A program made the translations under genes and the position numbers. 57,792 nucleotides of DNA from Bacteroidota bacterium (GTDB lineage: Bacteria > Bacteroidota > Bacteroidia > Palsa-965). The notes under the pieces are model-generated. The model was not told the origin of the DNA and did not search any database. It saw only the letters and a program-made list of their open reading frames with translations. Shown one piece after another: positions 17,240-25,153 of the stretch. Position 1 is the stretch's first letter; each line of letters starts with the position of its first letter. Location: the NCBI GenBank assembly GCA_016194975.1, contig JACQAM010000024.1, positions 1 through 57,792 of the forward strand, written 5' to 3'.

Positions 17240-17410
17240 ATGCCATTCATCGACCCCAATTACTTCGGCAGCATTGAGCAGATATCATCAACCTTTGCTG
17301 CCTTTAAAAATTGGAGTGATACTCAAATTTCCCCTTTTTCCAAAGAAGATGTTTTACCGATTGTATTCGCTGTTATTATTATCTGTTTGGTAATTCAAGT
17401 CAGAAAATAA
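17240..17410 (+). CDS. 56-residue single-pass membrane protein, third gene of the operon
   Basis: ATG 17240, 11 nt after the NACHT stop, opens a 56-codon frame ending TAA at 17408-17410. The N-terminal two thirds is polar (MPFIDPNYFGSIEQISSTFA), followed by one strong hydrophobic helix (LPIVFAVIIICLVI, residues 39-52) and a short basic end, QVRK. Spacing and base composition match the two upstream genes, so it is probably co-transcribed. It has no recognised family. By analogy with other defence operons it could be a membrane-damaging effector or an anchor, but that is a guess. Confidence 0.6.
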   Translation: MPFIDPNYFGSIEQISSTFAAFKNWSDTQISPFSKEDVLPIVFAVIIICLVIQVRK

Positions 17411-17438
17411 AATTTCATTGTACGTTGTACCTATGCTA

Positions 17439-17580
17439 GGGGATCTCTAAAAACTTAATTATTAAAAAAAACATATCGCCACAAAGGCACAAGGGCACTA
17501 AGAAACACTAAGAGAAAAACTTTATTAATCTTTGTGTCTTGGTGCCTTAGTGGCAAAAAAATTAGTTAATAGAGATCCCC
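17439..17580. repeat. MITE-like element with GGGGATCTCT termini
   Basis: GGGGATCTCTAA (17439-17450) and its 10-bp complement AGAGATCCCC (17571-17580) bracket a second nested inverted repeat. The nested arms are GCCACAAAGGCACAAGGGCAC and its counterpart GGTGCCTTAGTGGC near 17541-17554. Non-coding. The outer ends match those of 2788-2910, although the cores differ. A half copy of the nested arm is at 31315-31340. It closes the accessory island on its right. Confidence 0.65.
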
Positions 17581-17609
17581 TTTAGACAGCATCTCAGATC
17601 ACAACACAT

Positions 17610-17936
17610 TTATTTTTTTAAACGCAATCTCTCCACCACTCTGCCATTCTCAATGTGCTCTGAAATAATTGCATCTACATCTGCCAATTCAACCCCCACA
17701 TAAAAAACTCCTTCGGGATAAATAGCAACCGTCTGGCCGAAATCACAGATGTCAAGACATCCCGCGCGCTGGGCACGCACACGTATGGCAAGATTTTTTT
17801 CTTTCAGCTTTTTTTTGAAAGCTTCCACGATCTCCATTCCATGCACTTCTCCGCAACTCCTGCGCGGCGCTCCCGCTGCACGCTCATTGGTACAAATGAA
17901 AATGTGTTTATGATAAACAGGATCGGTTGCATTCAT
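17610..17936 (-). CDS. (2Fe-2S) ferredoxin, thioredoxin-like fold
   Basis: 108 aa. Four cysteines are placed as in thioredoxin-like 2Fe-2S ferredoxins: Cys15 in HIFICTNER, Cys28 in RRSCGE, then Cys60 and Cys64 in AGCLDIC. The GVEL segment near the end is also typical. A soluble electron carrier; its partner is unknown and there are no redox enzymes next to it. It is divergent from the epimerase gene across 132 nt. The length is normal for the family. A -7 box lies 4 nt before ATG 17936. Confidence 0.88.
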   Translation of the reverse strand: MNATDPVYHKHIFICTNERAAGAPRRSCGEVHGMEIVEAFKKKLKEKNLAIRVRAQRAGCLDICDFGQTVAIYPEGVFYVGVELADVDAIISEHIENGRVVERLRLKK

Positions 17937-17940
17937 CTTG

Positions 17941-17948
17941 TAAATCTA
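17941..17948 (-). promoter_or_regulatory. Candidate -7 box of the ferredoxin gene
   Basis: Minus strand TAGATTTA, one base from TAnnTTTG, ending 4 nt before ATG 17936. No good -33 element was seen. Confidence 0.35.
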
Positions 17949-18068
17949 TGGAGAATGGCCCGATGATCATCCGGCGAAAACATAATCACATCGGCGAAAA
18001 AAAGTCCTTTACAGAATTATATAACTATTTCCGCCCGGCCGGCGTATATAAAATTCATCTCCCGCTCC

Positions 18069-18974
18069 ATGAAAATTCTTATTACCGGTGCGTCCGGACT
18101 CATTGGTACCCGGCTGACGGATATTCTTCTTCAGCGCGGATTTAAAGTTGCGCACATCGGCCGGAAAAAAACGCGCGATGCACGAGTTTTGCATTTCACG
18201 TGGGATCCGCAAAACGGTATCATGGATGAAGAAAGTATCCGGTGGGCCGATGTGGTTGTGAATCTCGCGGGCGCAAGCGTGAGCGAGCGCAGATGGACGA
18301 GCGAAAGAAAAAAAGAGATCATAGAAAGCCGCACTTCTTCATTGAGAACTCTTGCAAAAAAAATACGGGATACAGATCCTCATCCTGAAGTGGTGATCAC
18401 CGCATCCGGTGTGGGATGGTACGGCGCAACGACAACAGAAAATATTTTTTCGGAGAACGATCCGCCGGCAAATGATTTTTTTGGACAATGTTGCAAAGAG
18501 TGGGAAGAGGCAGGCGATCTTTTTGAAGAATTATCTGTTCGCGTAGTGAAACTCCGCATAGGCGCAGTGCTGGCGCGGAATGGTGGCGCGATCCCGAAAC
18601 TTGCCGCCCCGGTAAAATGGTACATCGGCGCTCCATTGGGAAACGGCAAACAGTGGATGCCGTGGATACATATTGATGATCTCTGCGAACTGATCATTTT
18701 TTCTATTCTCAATAAAAATATTTCCGGCGTTTACAACGCAACCGGCACACAACAGGTGACGAATAAACAATTCATGCGCTCGCTGGGAAAAGTTCTTCAC
18801 CGCCCTGTTTTTTTTCCGGGTGTTCCGAAATTTGCTTTGAAATTATTTCTCGGTGAACGGGCATGCATGATCCTTGAAGGAAGTCGCGTGAGCAATAAAA
18901 AAATAACGGAAACCGGATTTGTTTTCCGGAACGATGAACTGTCCACTGCGCTTGAAAATATTTTTGCAAAATAA
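18069..18974 (+). CDS. TIGR01777 family NAD(P)-binding epimerase (YfcH-like)
   Basis: 301 aa, an extended short-chain dehydrogenase. The nucleotide-binding motif is MKILITGASGLIGTRLT at the very N-terminus. The family hallmarks VVNLAGASVSERRWTSERKK and ITASGVGWYG follow, and the C-terminal DUF1731-like part contains the ARMI-like GERACMILEGSRVSNKK. Cytoplasmic; the physiological substrate of this family is not established. A strong intrinsic terminator directly follows the stop. Confidence 0.92.
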   Translation: MKILITGASGLIGTRLTDILLQRGFKVAHIGRKKTRDARVLHFTWDPQNGIMDEESIRWADVVVNLAGASVSERRWTSERKKEIIESRTSSLRTLAKKIRDTDPHPEVVITASGVGWYGATTTENIFSENDPPANDFFGQCCKEWEEAGDLFEELSVRVVKLRIGAVLARNGGAIPKLAAPVKWYIGAPLGNGKQWMPWIHIDDLCELIIFSILNKNISGVYNATGTQQVTNKQFMRSLGKVLHRPVFFPGVPKFALKLFLGERACMILEGSRVSNKKITETGFVFRNDELSTALENIFAK

Positions 18975-18977
18975 AAA

Positions 18978-19016
18978 CGGGCGATTACGCTGTAGAGATC
19001 GCCCGGATATTTTTTT
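18978..19016 (+). terminator. Intrinsic terminator after the epimerase gene
   Basis: Stem CGGGCGAT (18978-18985) with ATCGCCCG (18998-19005), a 12-nt loop, then a T-rich run to 19016. It begins 4 nt after the TAA. The A-rich sequence on its left may let it also serve the convergent gene at 19030. Confidence 0.8.
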
Positions 19017-19029
19017 GTTCTGCAAAAAA

Positions 19030-19332
19030 TTATTTCGTCAGTGGCGCATCGGGCATTCCGTCGCCTTTGCTCCATTCGCCGGAAGACTGCAAATAATAGG
19101 TTGCACTTTTTCCTGTTTCGGTATCCCACACTAATCCTACGAAATAATGATAATCTGTTCCGTTGTCTTCTCCGATCGACATCATATATTTTCCGATCTT
19201 ATTCGTGCTTTCGTCAATAAAATCTGCGGGTTTCGGCGGAGCTGCATTCGCAGGCACAATGGAACGAATGAGAAAACTTCCGGAAAGAAGTACAATGGAA
19301 ATTCCGATGCTGATCTGGAGAAATGGTTTCAT
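19030..19332 (-). CDS. Small exported protein, function unknown
   Basis: 100 aa. A hydrophobic N-terminal segment (ISIGISIVLLSGSFLI) acts as signal peptide or anchor. The rest is a small soluble domain with KYMMSIGEDNGTDYHYFVGL and WDTETGKSATYYLQ. No family recognised; the aromatic pattern suggests a small beta-sheet domain exposed to the periplasm. It stands alone, convergent with the epimerase gene. Confidence 0.65.
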   Translation of the reverse strand: MKPFLQISIGISIVLLSGSFLIRSIVPANAAPPKPADFIDESTNKIGKYMMSIGEDNGTDYHYFVGLVWDTETGKSATYYLQSSGEWSKGDGMPDAPLTK

Positions 19333-19389
19333 AGCAATTGGTTTTATGGTTTGACCAATGTTACGAAAAAAACAAGATGAGAAATTTTT

Positions 19390-21537
19390 TCAGCGGATCA
19401 GGTTCACGTGGCCAATGAGTTTCTGCGAACTTTCATCCACCACATTCACATAATCAACCTTCCACACATAAACATCTTCCTGGCATTTGTTGCCTTTGTA
19501 TCGTCCGTCCCATCCCACATTCGTGTCGCGCGTTTCAAAAATCAATTCTCCCCAACGATCGAAGATCATGAAATGATAACCTTCTGCTCCGAGTATCACC
19601 GGCATGAAAATATCATTGAGCCCGTCACCATTCGGAGTAAATGTATTCGGAATGAAAAAACGATTTTCCGGCGTTACTTCTACCTGCACCGTATCCACAT
19701 CAGAACAACCATAAGAATTGTAAACGGTTTGAATGATGTTGTAGGTTCCGTAACTCCAGTACGTGTGTCCTCCATCGCACGCACTCGTCACAAAACCATC
19801 ACCGAAATCGAGTATGCAGGAATCTCCATTCATGCTTTGATCGGTAACAGTAATGTAAGGACTGAAAATGGAAGTGACTGTAGGATTAGCAGTGATGCCT
19901 GCCGTAGGAGCCGGATCAACAGTGATCATTCCCGGAACACTGAACGTATCGATTCCAATGCAACCATTCGTTGTTGCGACGATGAGTGAAACATCGTACG
20001 TGCCAACGCCGAAATAAGTGTGAACAGGATTTGCAAGATGAGAAGTATCTCCATCACCGAATATCCAGGTGTACTGCAACTGTGTTCCTGCAATGGAACT
20101 ATCAGAGAATTGAACGGTGAATGGATTGCAACCTTCGAGATACGCTCCTGCAAAATCTGCAGTCGGCATTGGATAAACAATAACTGAATCTGTAAAAATT
20201 CCTGTGCAGCCATTTTCAGAAACAGTGATCGTTACCGGAAAAATTCCTGATGTGTCGAATGAAATATTCTGCGGATCCTGCACATTACTTGAATCAGGAT
20301 TTGCATTGGATCCGAAATTCCAGGAGAAACTTCCATTGCCCATGAATTGTCCGCCGGCAGAAAAATTATAACTGTTTCCATTCACACATTGCCCGGCAGG
20401 AACAATAAAATTCGGATTGACCGGCGGATAGATCTGGAACGTGGTCGTGTTCGTATCTGCACATGGCGTATATGGATTACAAACGAGCGTTACTGTGTAA
20501 ACACCGGTGTCGCCGTAGGTATAATTCGGAGTGAATGTATTCGATGTATCGGAAGTTGAAGTTGGATCGCCGAAATTCCAGAGATACGTTGTTGCATTCC
20601 AACTGTTGTTCTGGAATTGCACATTGTAACCTGCGCAGAAAACAGTTTGATTCGGAATACTGCTCACCGTGAGCAATGGACAAGGAAGAACATTGAATTG
20701 AAAATCTCTCTTGTTTGTGCAAATAAGATTTCCATTTCTATATTCTTTACAACAAACACCAACCACCCACTGGCCAATAAGATTCGGTGTTCCCGTAAGC
20801 AAACCTGTGATCGGATTAATACTCAGCGCAGGATTAGACGACATCGGGTATCCTCCGCTGTACGGCGCATTGAACGGAACAAAAGCGTACGGTGGTCCCG
20901 CCGGTGGTTGCGGCATTGGCGCAGCAGCACTCGCTCCATCATAAGGATCGCAAAGATCATACGCGAGTGAATCGCCATCGGGCTCTGTTGCCGAATGATC
21001 GAATACAAGTGGCGCACCCTGGCAAAGAAAGATCGGAGGAAAATTGGTGTAGCGCGGACTGGAATTATTTGTGGCGAGAGCAGGATCAGGAATCTGGATC
21101 ATGTAAGTAGATCCTACACTTCCGGGACTGATGAGATTGAGGATCGTGTTATTCCTGCAGCAACGCTGGTAAGTGATATAATATCCGCCGGCACCAGGAG
21201 TAATATGTTTTACTTCGGTGTACACGGCTTCTTCCACGCAAACATTTCCCGGTGGTGTGTAGCAAGGACTATTGATAGAGGGAGGAACCGGATTCGATCC
21301 CGGAAAATTCATTGACAAAGTATCCACGAGATTTCCATTCACATCAAAAATTCCAACAGACGCCGGATTATCATACGGTGCCTGCCCATTCAAACAATCG
21401 CGGTAAACTTTCAGCGTGATGCGATAATCATTATTGCCGAGGTAATCATAAAAAATTTCTCCGCCCACAATATGCGTCGCCGATATTTCCGTCACCGAAA
21501 AAATCATCAGGAAAAATAATGTCAGTTTACGCAGCAT
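19390..21537 (-). CDS. Large surface protein with PKD domains and T9SS type B tail
   Basis: 715 aa with a signal peptide (MLRKLTLFFLMIFSVTEISA). The start of the mature part, THIVGGEIFYDYLG, is a recurrent opening of Bacteroidota gliding-associated surface proteins. PKD-type domains are seen in the middle (TTYLWNFGDPTS, GSFSWNFGSN, QYTWIFGDGDTSH). The end (about residue 630 on) is the type B sorting domain (FFIPNTFTPNGDGLNDIFMP, IFDRWGELIFET). It should be exported by Sec and T9SS to the cell surface and may serve adhesion. It lies 32 nt after the 21570 gene on the same strand, so the two are probably one operon. Confidence 0.88.
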   Translation of the reverse strand: MLRKLTLFFLMIFSVTEISATHIVGGEIFYDYLGNNDYRITLKVYRDCLNGQAPYDNPASVGIFDVNGNLVDTLSMNFPGSNPVPPSINSPCYTPPGNVCVEEAVYTEVKHITPGAGGYYITYQRCCRNNTILNLISPGSVGSTYMIQIPDPALATNNSSPRYTNFPPIFLCQGAPLVFDHSATEPDGDSLAYDLCDPYDGASAAAPMPQPPAGPPYAFVPFNAPYSGGYPMSSNPALSINPITGLLTGTPNLIGQWVVGVCCKEYRNGNLICTNKRDFQFNVLPCPLLTVSSIPNQTVFCAGYNVQFQNNSWNATTYLWNFGDPTSTSDTSNTFTPNYTYGDTGVYTVTLVCNPYTPCADTNTTTFQIYPPVNPNFIVPAGQCVNGNSYNFSAGGQFMGNGSFSWNFGSNANPDSSNVQDPQNISFDTSGIFPVTITVSENGCTGIFTDSVIVYPMPTADFAGAYLEGCNPFTVQFSDSSIAGTQLQYTWIFGDGDTSHLANPVHTYFGVGTYDVSLIVATTNGCIGIDTFSVPGMITVDPAPTAGITANPTVTSIFSPYITVTDQSMNGDSCILDFGDGFVTSACDGGHTYWSYGTYNIIQTVYNSYGCSDVDTVQVEVTPENRFFIPNTFTPNGDGLNDIFMPVILGAEGYHFMIFDRWGELIFETRDTNVGWDGRYKGNKCQEDVYVWKVDYVNVVDESSQKLIGHVNLIR

Positions 21538-21569
21538 AGGGGATTCAGAATGTGATTGAAATACTTTTT

Positions 21570-23519
21570 TTATTTATGCGTGAGTGCGGTGACAAAACCG
21601 GTGAGATCGGAACCAGACGAAAGGTGCAGAACATAATAATACGTTCCGTCGCTGATTCCACTGCCGGTCCAATCATTTTGGTAATTGGCACTTTCATACA
21701 CTTTATTTCCCCAACGGTTGTAAATGTGAAGCGAACTGTTCGGGAAATGTTCAAGGCCTGTGAAAATGAGCTGATCATTTGTTCCGTCATTATTCGGTGT
21801 GAAAACATTCGGTGCAATTACACCGCAATCGTTTACCGTTACTGCAATGGAATCAGAAGCGGTTTGTCCGCAACCCTCGCGAACCATAACAACAAATATG
21901 CCGCTTCCGGTAGGTGTGAATTGTTCTACATAACCACCGGTAACAGGAACAGAATCATTTCCTGAAACAGTAGTCCACGAAATAAAATAAGGCATTGATC
22001 CTCCTGAAGGAGAAACGGTGAGCAATGCAGAACTTCCGGAACATAGAACGAGATCAGGTGAAGTGGTGATCGTGAATGCTCCCGCAGGAAGAAAAACAGT
22101 AACCGTATCAATCCCCACCGGAGTTCCGCACTGATCAGAAACTGTTATCGTGTAGCTGGTAGTCACCGCCGGGTTTACAGTAATATTTGGTGTAGTAGCG
22201 CCGGTGCTCCAATTGTAAATGTAAGGTTGAATTCCGCCGGTTACATTCGTGTAAAGTGTGATGGGCGAAGCATTGCAGATCGAAGTATCATTTCCTGCAT
22301 TCACAGAAATATTATTTGCATCACTGATATATAAAGTGAGATCAGTTGCAACACTTGCCACGCAAGGACCGCTTGAAACAGATTGCAGCGTGAGCGTTTC
22401 TACTGATTCCGGATTTCCGTCCTGCGTGGCAGAAATGCAAATGGAAATAGAATCCTGTCCCGGAAGAAAAATAAGTTGCGAAGGAATAGTCGGAGTGTAA
22501 TCGGAAGCGCTTGCAGTTCCTCCAAGCGTGATGGTCGCTGTATCCTGCATCGAAATATTTCCCTGCCTTGTGAAATAGATGCACGCTTGTCCGCATCCTT
22601 CATACAAAGTAGAATCGTTGCTGCTGCCATAACTGACGTGCGAACTCAGATCTACCGTTCCCGACTGAAAACTTCCTGCTTCGAGAAAAACTCCGGAATC
22701 GAAAACGTGATCGAACACATCGGCGATCGCTAATTTTATATGATACGTTTCTCCGCATTGCACCGGATACATTGCCGTGAGTACAGTAGTAAATCCATCG
22801 TACTGAATGGAATCGTAAGGAGCCACCACCGGATTGTTCACCGCATCATAAGCAGGATTGTCCACATAATACGCGCAATTCGTGCATGGGCCGGGAGCAG
22901 GGCCAAACCATGTTTGCCCGTTGTTCACGTTATTGATGGAAACAGGAGTCGCTGTGCTTGGAATGAGTGCGATGTTGGTTTGTGTGAGTACTACACTCAC
23001 TCCATTCAGGAGAAATGCGAATACATCATTGTAAGTGGAATTGACATAATCCGAATATTCTTCTGAACCGAAAATGTAGCGGAACTTCACCGAATCAGAT
23101 TGCGCCACAAAATCGAAAGCAAGCACAGCTGCATCATACGTAGAATTTCCAACGATCGCATTAAGATCAGTATCTGTTCCTACCGTTTGATTCCATGCGC
23201 CGTCGCTCCCGATATCGTTTGGGCCACCGGGTCCACGGTTGTTGAAGGTGGAATCATTTCTCAATACACTTCCCGATGTCATCACAATTCCGGAATCAAT
23301 TCCAAGATTGGTATTCAGCGCAGTAAATTTTCCGATAGCGCGAGAGTAACCGGTGTACGTGATATTTGATGCAATGATGCCCGGGCCGAGCAGTACATTC
23401 TGCACTAATTGCGCAGGCGTGAGAGAAGTATCGACAATCAACTGCGCATTCGCCTGAAAATGGAAGATCAGTGCAAAAGAAATGATCCAGAATCTGAATA
23501 CGATTTTTCCTTGTTTCAT
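21570..23519 (-). CDS. Surface protein with choice-of-anchor L domain and T9SS type B tail
   Basis: 649 aa from ATG 23519; the reading from 23591 adds an unlikely basic leader that covers the promoter. Signal peptide ends near FQANAQ. The choice-of-anchor L domain follows (LTPAQLVQNVLLGPGIIASN, GLDSGIVMTSG and later FIFGSEEYSDYVNSTYND). The middle carries a Calx-beta-like part and SprB-like or Ig-like repeats (YNWSTGATTPNITV). The C-terminus is a type B sorting domain (NVFTPNNDGTNDQLIFTGL, IYNRWGNKVYES). Probably an adhesin-like surface protein. First gene of the pair with 19390-21537. Confidence 0.88.
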   Translation of the reverse strand: MKQGKIVFRFWIISFALIFHFQANAQLIVDTSLTPAQLVQNVLLGPGIIASNITYTGYSRAIGKFTALNTNLGIDSGIVMTSGSVLRNDSTFNNRGPGGPNDIGSDGAWNQTVGTDTDLNAIVGNSTYDAAVLAFDFVAQSDSVKFRYIFGSEEYSDYVNSTYNDVFAFLLNGVSVVLTQTNIALIPSTATPVSINNVNNGQTWFGPAPGPCTNCAYYVDNPAYDAVNNPVVAPYDSIQYDGFTTVLTAMYPVQCGETYHIKLAIADVFDHVFDSGVFLEAGSFQSGTVDLSSHVSYGSSNDSTLYEGCGQACIYFTRQGNISMQDTATITLGGTASASDYTPTIPSQLIFLPGQDSISICISATQDGNPESVETLTLQSVSSGPCVASVATDLTLYISDANNISVNAGNDTSICNASPITLYTNVTGGIQPYIYNWSTGATTPNITVNPAVTTSYTITVSDQCGTPVGIDTVTVFLPAGAFTITTSPDLVLCSGSSALLTVSPSGGSMPYFISWTTVSGNDSVPVTGGYVEQFTPTGSGIFVVMVREGCGQTASDSIAVTVNDCGVIAPNVFTPNNDGTNDQLIFTGLEHFPNSSLHIYNRWGNKVYESANYQNDWTGSGISDGTYYYVLHLSSGSDLTGFVTALTHK

Positions 23520-23560
23520 TCCGAAAAAAATTGATTGGATGTTGAAGTATTTGCCTATAA

Positions 23561-23591
23561 CAAATCTAATCTTTCCCACCCTGATTTTCAA
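23561..23591 (-). promoter_or_regulatory. Promoter of the surface-protein operon
   Basis: Minus strand TTG (complement of 23589-23591), 20 nt, TAGATTTG (23561-23568). Both elements match the Bacteroidota consensus. It predicts a leader of about 37 nt before ATG 23519. Confidence 0.6.
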
Positions 23592-23723
23592 GGAATAGCA
23601 GTAGAATAAAGTACTTTCCCCTTAAATTATAGGGCTCACCTGCCCTTCTATTTCATTTTTCTTGCAATTTCGCTATCCGTTCTGAACGCAACTGAAATAG
23701 TTAATCGCTAAACCACTACTAAA

Positions 23724-25106
23724 ATGAGTACACAGAAAGATTACATCGAAAAAAATAAAGATCGTTTCCTGGATGAACTTTTTGAATTGCTGAGAATTCC
23801 TTCGGTGAGCGCCGATGCAAAATATAAAAATGATGTGCTGAAAACTGCTGAAACTGTGAAAGCAAAAATGCAGGCCGCCGGTGCAGAAAAATGCGAACTG
23901 TGTAACACGAACGGATACCCGGTTGTGTACGGTGAAAAATTTATTGATTCAAAACTTCCCACTGTTCTTGTGTACGGGCATTATGATGTGCAACCACCGG
24001 ATCCGCTGGAATTGTGGACCTCTCCTCCATTCGAACCGACGATACGCAAAACAGAAATTCATCCTGATGGCGCCATCTTCGCGCGCGGATCGTGCGATGA
24101 CAAAGGACAAATGTTCATGCATGTGAAAGCGCTTGAAGTGATGTTGAAGACAAATTCACTTCCGTGCAATGTAAAATTCATGATCGAAGGAGAAGAAGAA
24201 GTGGGTTCTGCGAATCTTGCAGGATTCCTGGAAAAAAATAAAGAGAAATTAAAAGCAGATGTCATTCTCATTTCCGATACTTCCATCATTGCGAATACTA
24301 CGCCGTCGATCGATGTGGGCCTTCGCGGACTTACTTACATGGAAGTGGAGATCACCGGCCCCAATCGCGATCTTCATTCGGGAGTTTATGGCGGTGCTGT
24401 TGCCAATCCTGTGAATGTTCTCTGCAGGATGATCGCTTCCATGCACGATGAAAATTTTCACATTACCATTCCCGGATTTTATGATGATGTGAATGAACTT
24501 TCTGCCGATGAAAGAAAAGAACTGAATCGTGCGCCGTTCAATCTTGAAGCTTACAAAAAAGATCTTGTGATAAGTGATGTGCAGGGTGAAAAAGGATTTA
24601 CAACAATGGAAAGAACGGGAATTCGCCCTACGCTTGATGTGAATGGAATATGGGGAGGATACACGGGCGAAGGAGCGAAAACAGTTTTACCATCGAAAGC
24701 TTCTGCAAAAATTTCCATGCGCCTTGTTCCGGATCAATCCTCGGAAAAGATCGCAGATCTGTTCGAAGCGCATTTCAAAAAAATTGCACCGGCTGGCGTG
24801 ACGGTAAAAGTGAGGCATCATCACGGCGGCGAACCGGTTGTTGTTTCCACGATTTCAAAAGCATATCTCGCTGCGAGCAAAGCCATGGAAGAAACATACG
24901 GAAAGAAACCGATCCCCACACGCGGCGGCGGATCCATTCCTATCGTTGCACTTTTCAAATCCATTCTCGGGCTCGATTCTGTTCTCTTCGGATTCGGATT
25001 GGATTCAGATGCACTACATTCTCCCAATGAACATTATGGTATTTTCAATTATTTCAAGGGCATTGAAACGATACCGTTGTTCTACAAAAATTATGTGGAG
25101 AAATAG
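23724..25106 (+). CDS. M20 family dipeptidase
   Basis: 460 aa, a zinc metallopeptidase of the carnosinase/CPG2 type. Metal-site motifs are visible: VYGHYDVQPPDPLELW (His and Asp), RGSCDDKGQ (bridging Asp), IEGEEEVGS (catalytic Glu pair). The inserted dimerisation domain contains RDLHSGVYGGAVANP, and the last ligand His is in DALHSPNEH. No signal peptide, so it cleaves dipeptides in the cytoplasm. Convergent with purM, with stops 47 nt apart. Length is standard for the family. Confidence 0.95.
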   Translation: MSTQKDYIEKNKDRFLDELFELLRIPSVSADAKYKNDVLKTAETVKAKMQAAGAEKCELCNTNGYPVVYGEKFIDSKLPTVLVYGHYDVQPPDPLELWTSPPFEPTIRKTEIHPDGAIFARGSCDDKGQMFMHVKALEVMLKTNSLPCNVKFMIEGEEEVGSANLAGFLEKNKEKLKADVILISDTSIIANTTPSIDVGLRGLTYMEVEITGPNRDLHSGVYGGAVANPVNVLCRMIASMHDENFHITIPGFYDDVNELSADERKELNRAPFNLEAYKKDLVISDVQGEKGFTTMERTGIRPTLDVNGIWGGYTGEGAKTVLPSKASAKISMRLVPDQSSEKIADLFEAHFKKIAPAGVTVKVRHHHGGEPVVVSTISKAYLAASKAMEETYGKKPIPTRGGGSIPIVALFKSILGLDSVLFGFGLDSDALHSPNEHYGIFNYFKGIETIPLFYKNYVEK

Positions 25107-25153
25107 GAATTGAAATATTGGAGACAGGAGAATTTATTTCGGAGAAGAATATT

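Noticed and set aside
10141-17580. A complete integron
   Set aside because: No tyrosine recombinase/IntI gene is visible on either strand, and the left ends do not fit the strict attC rule. Only an attC-like array is claimed.
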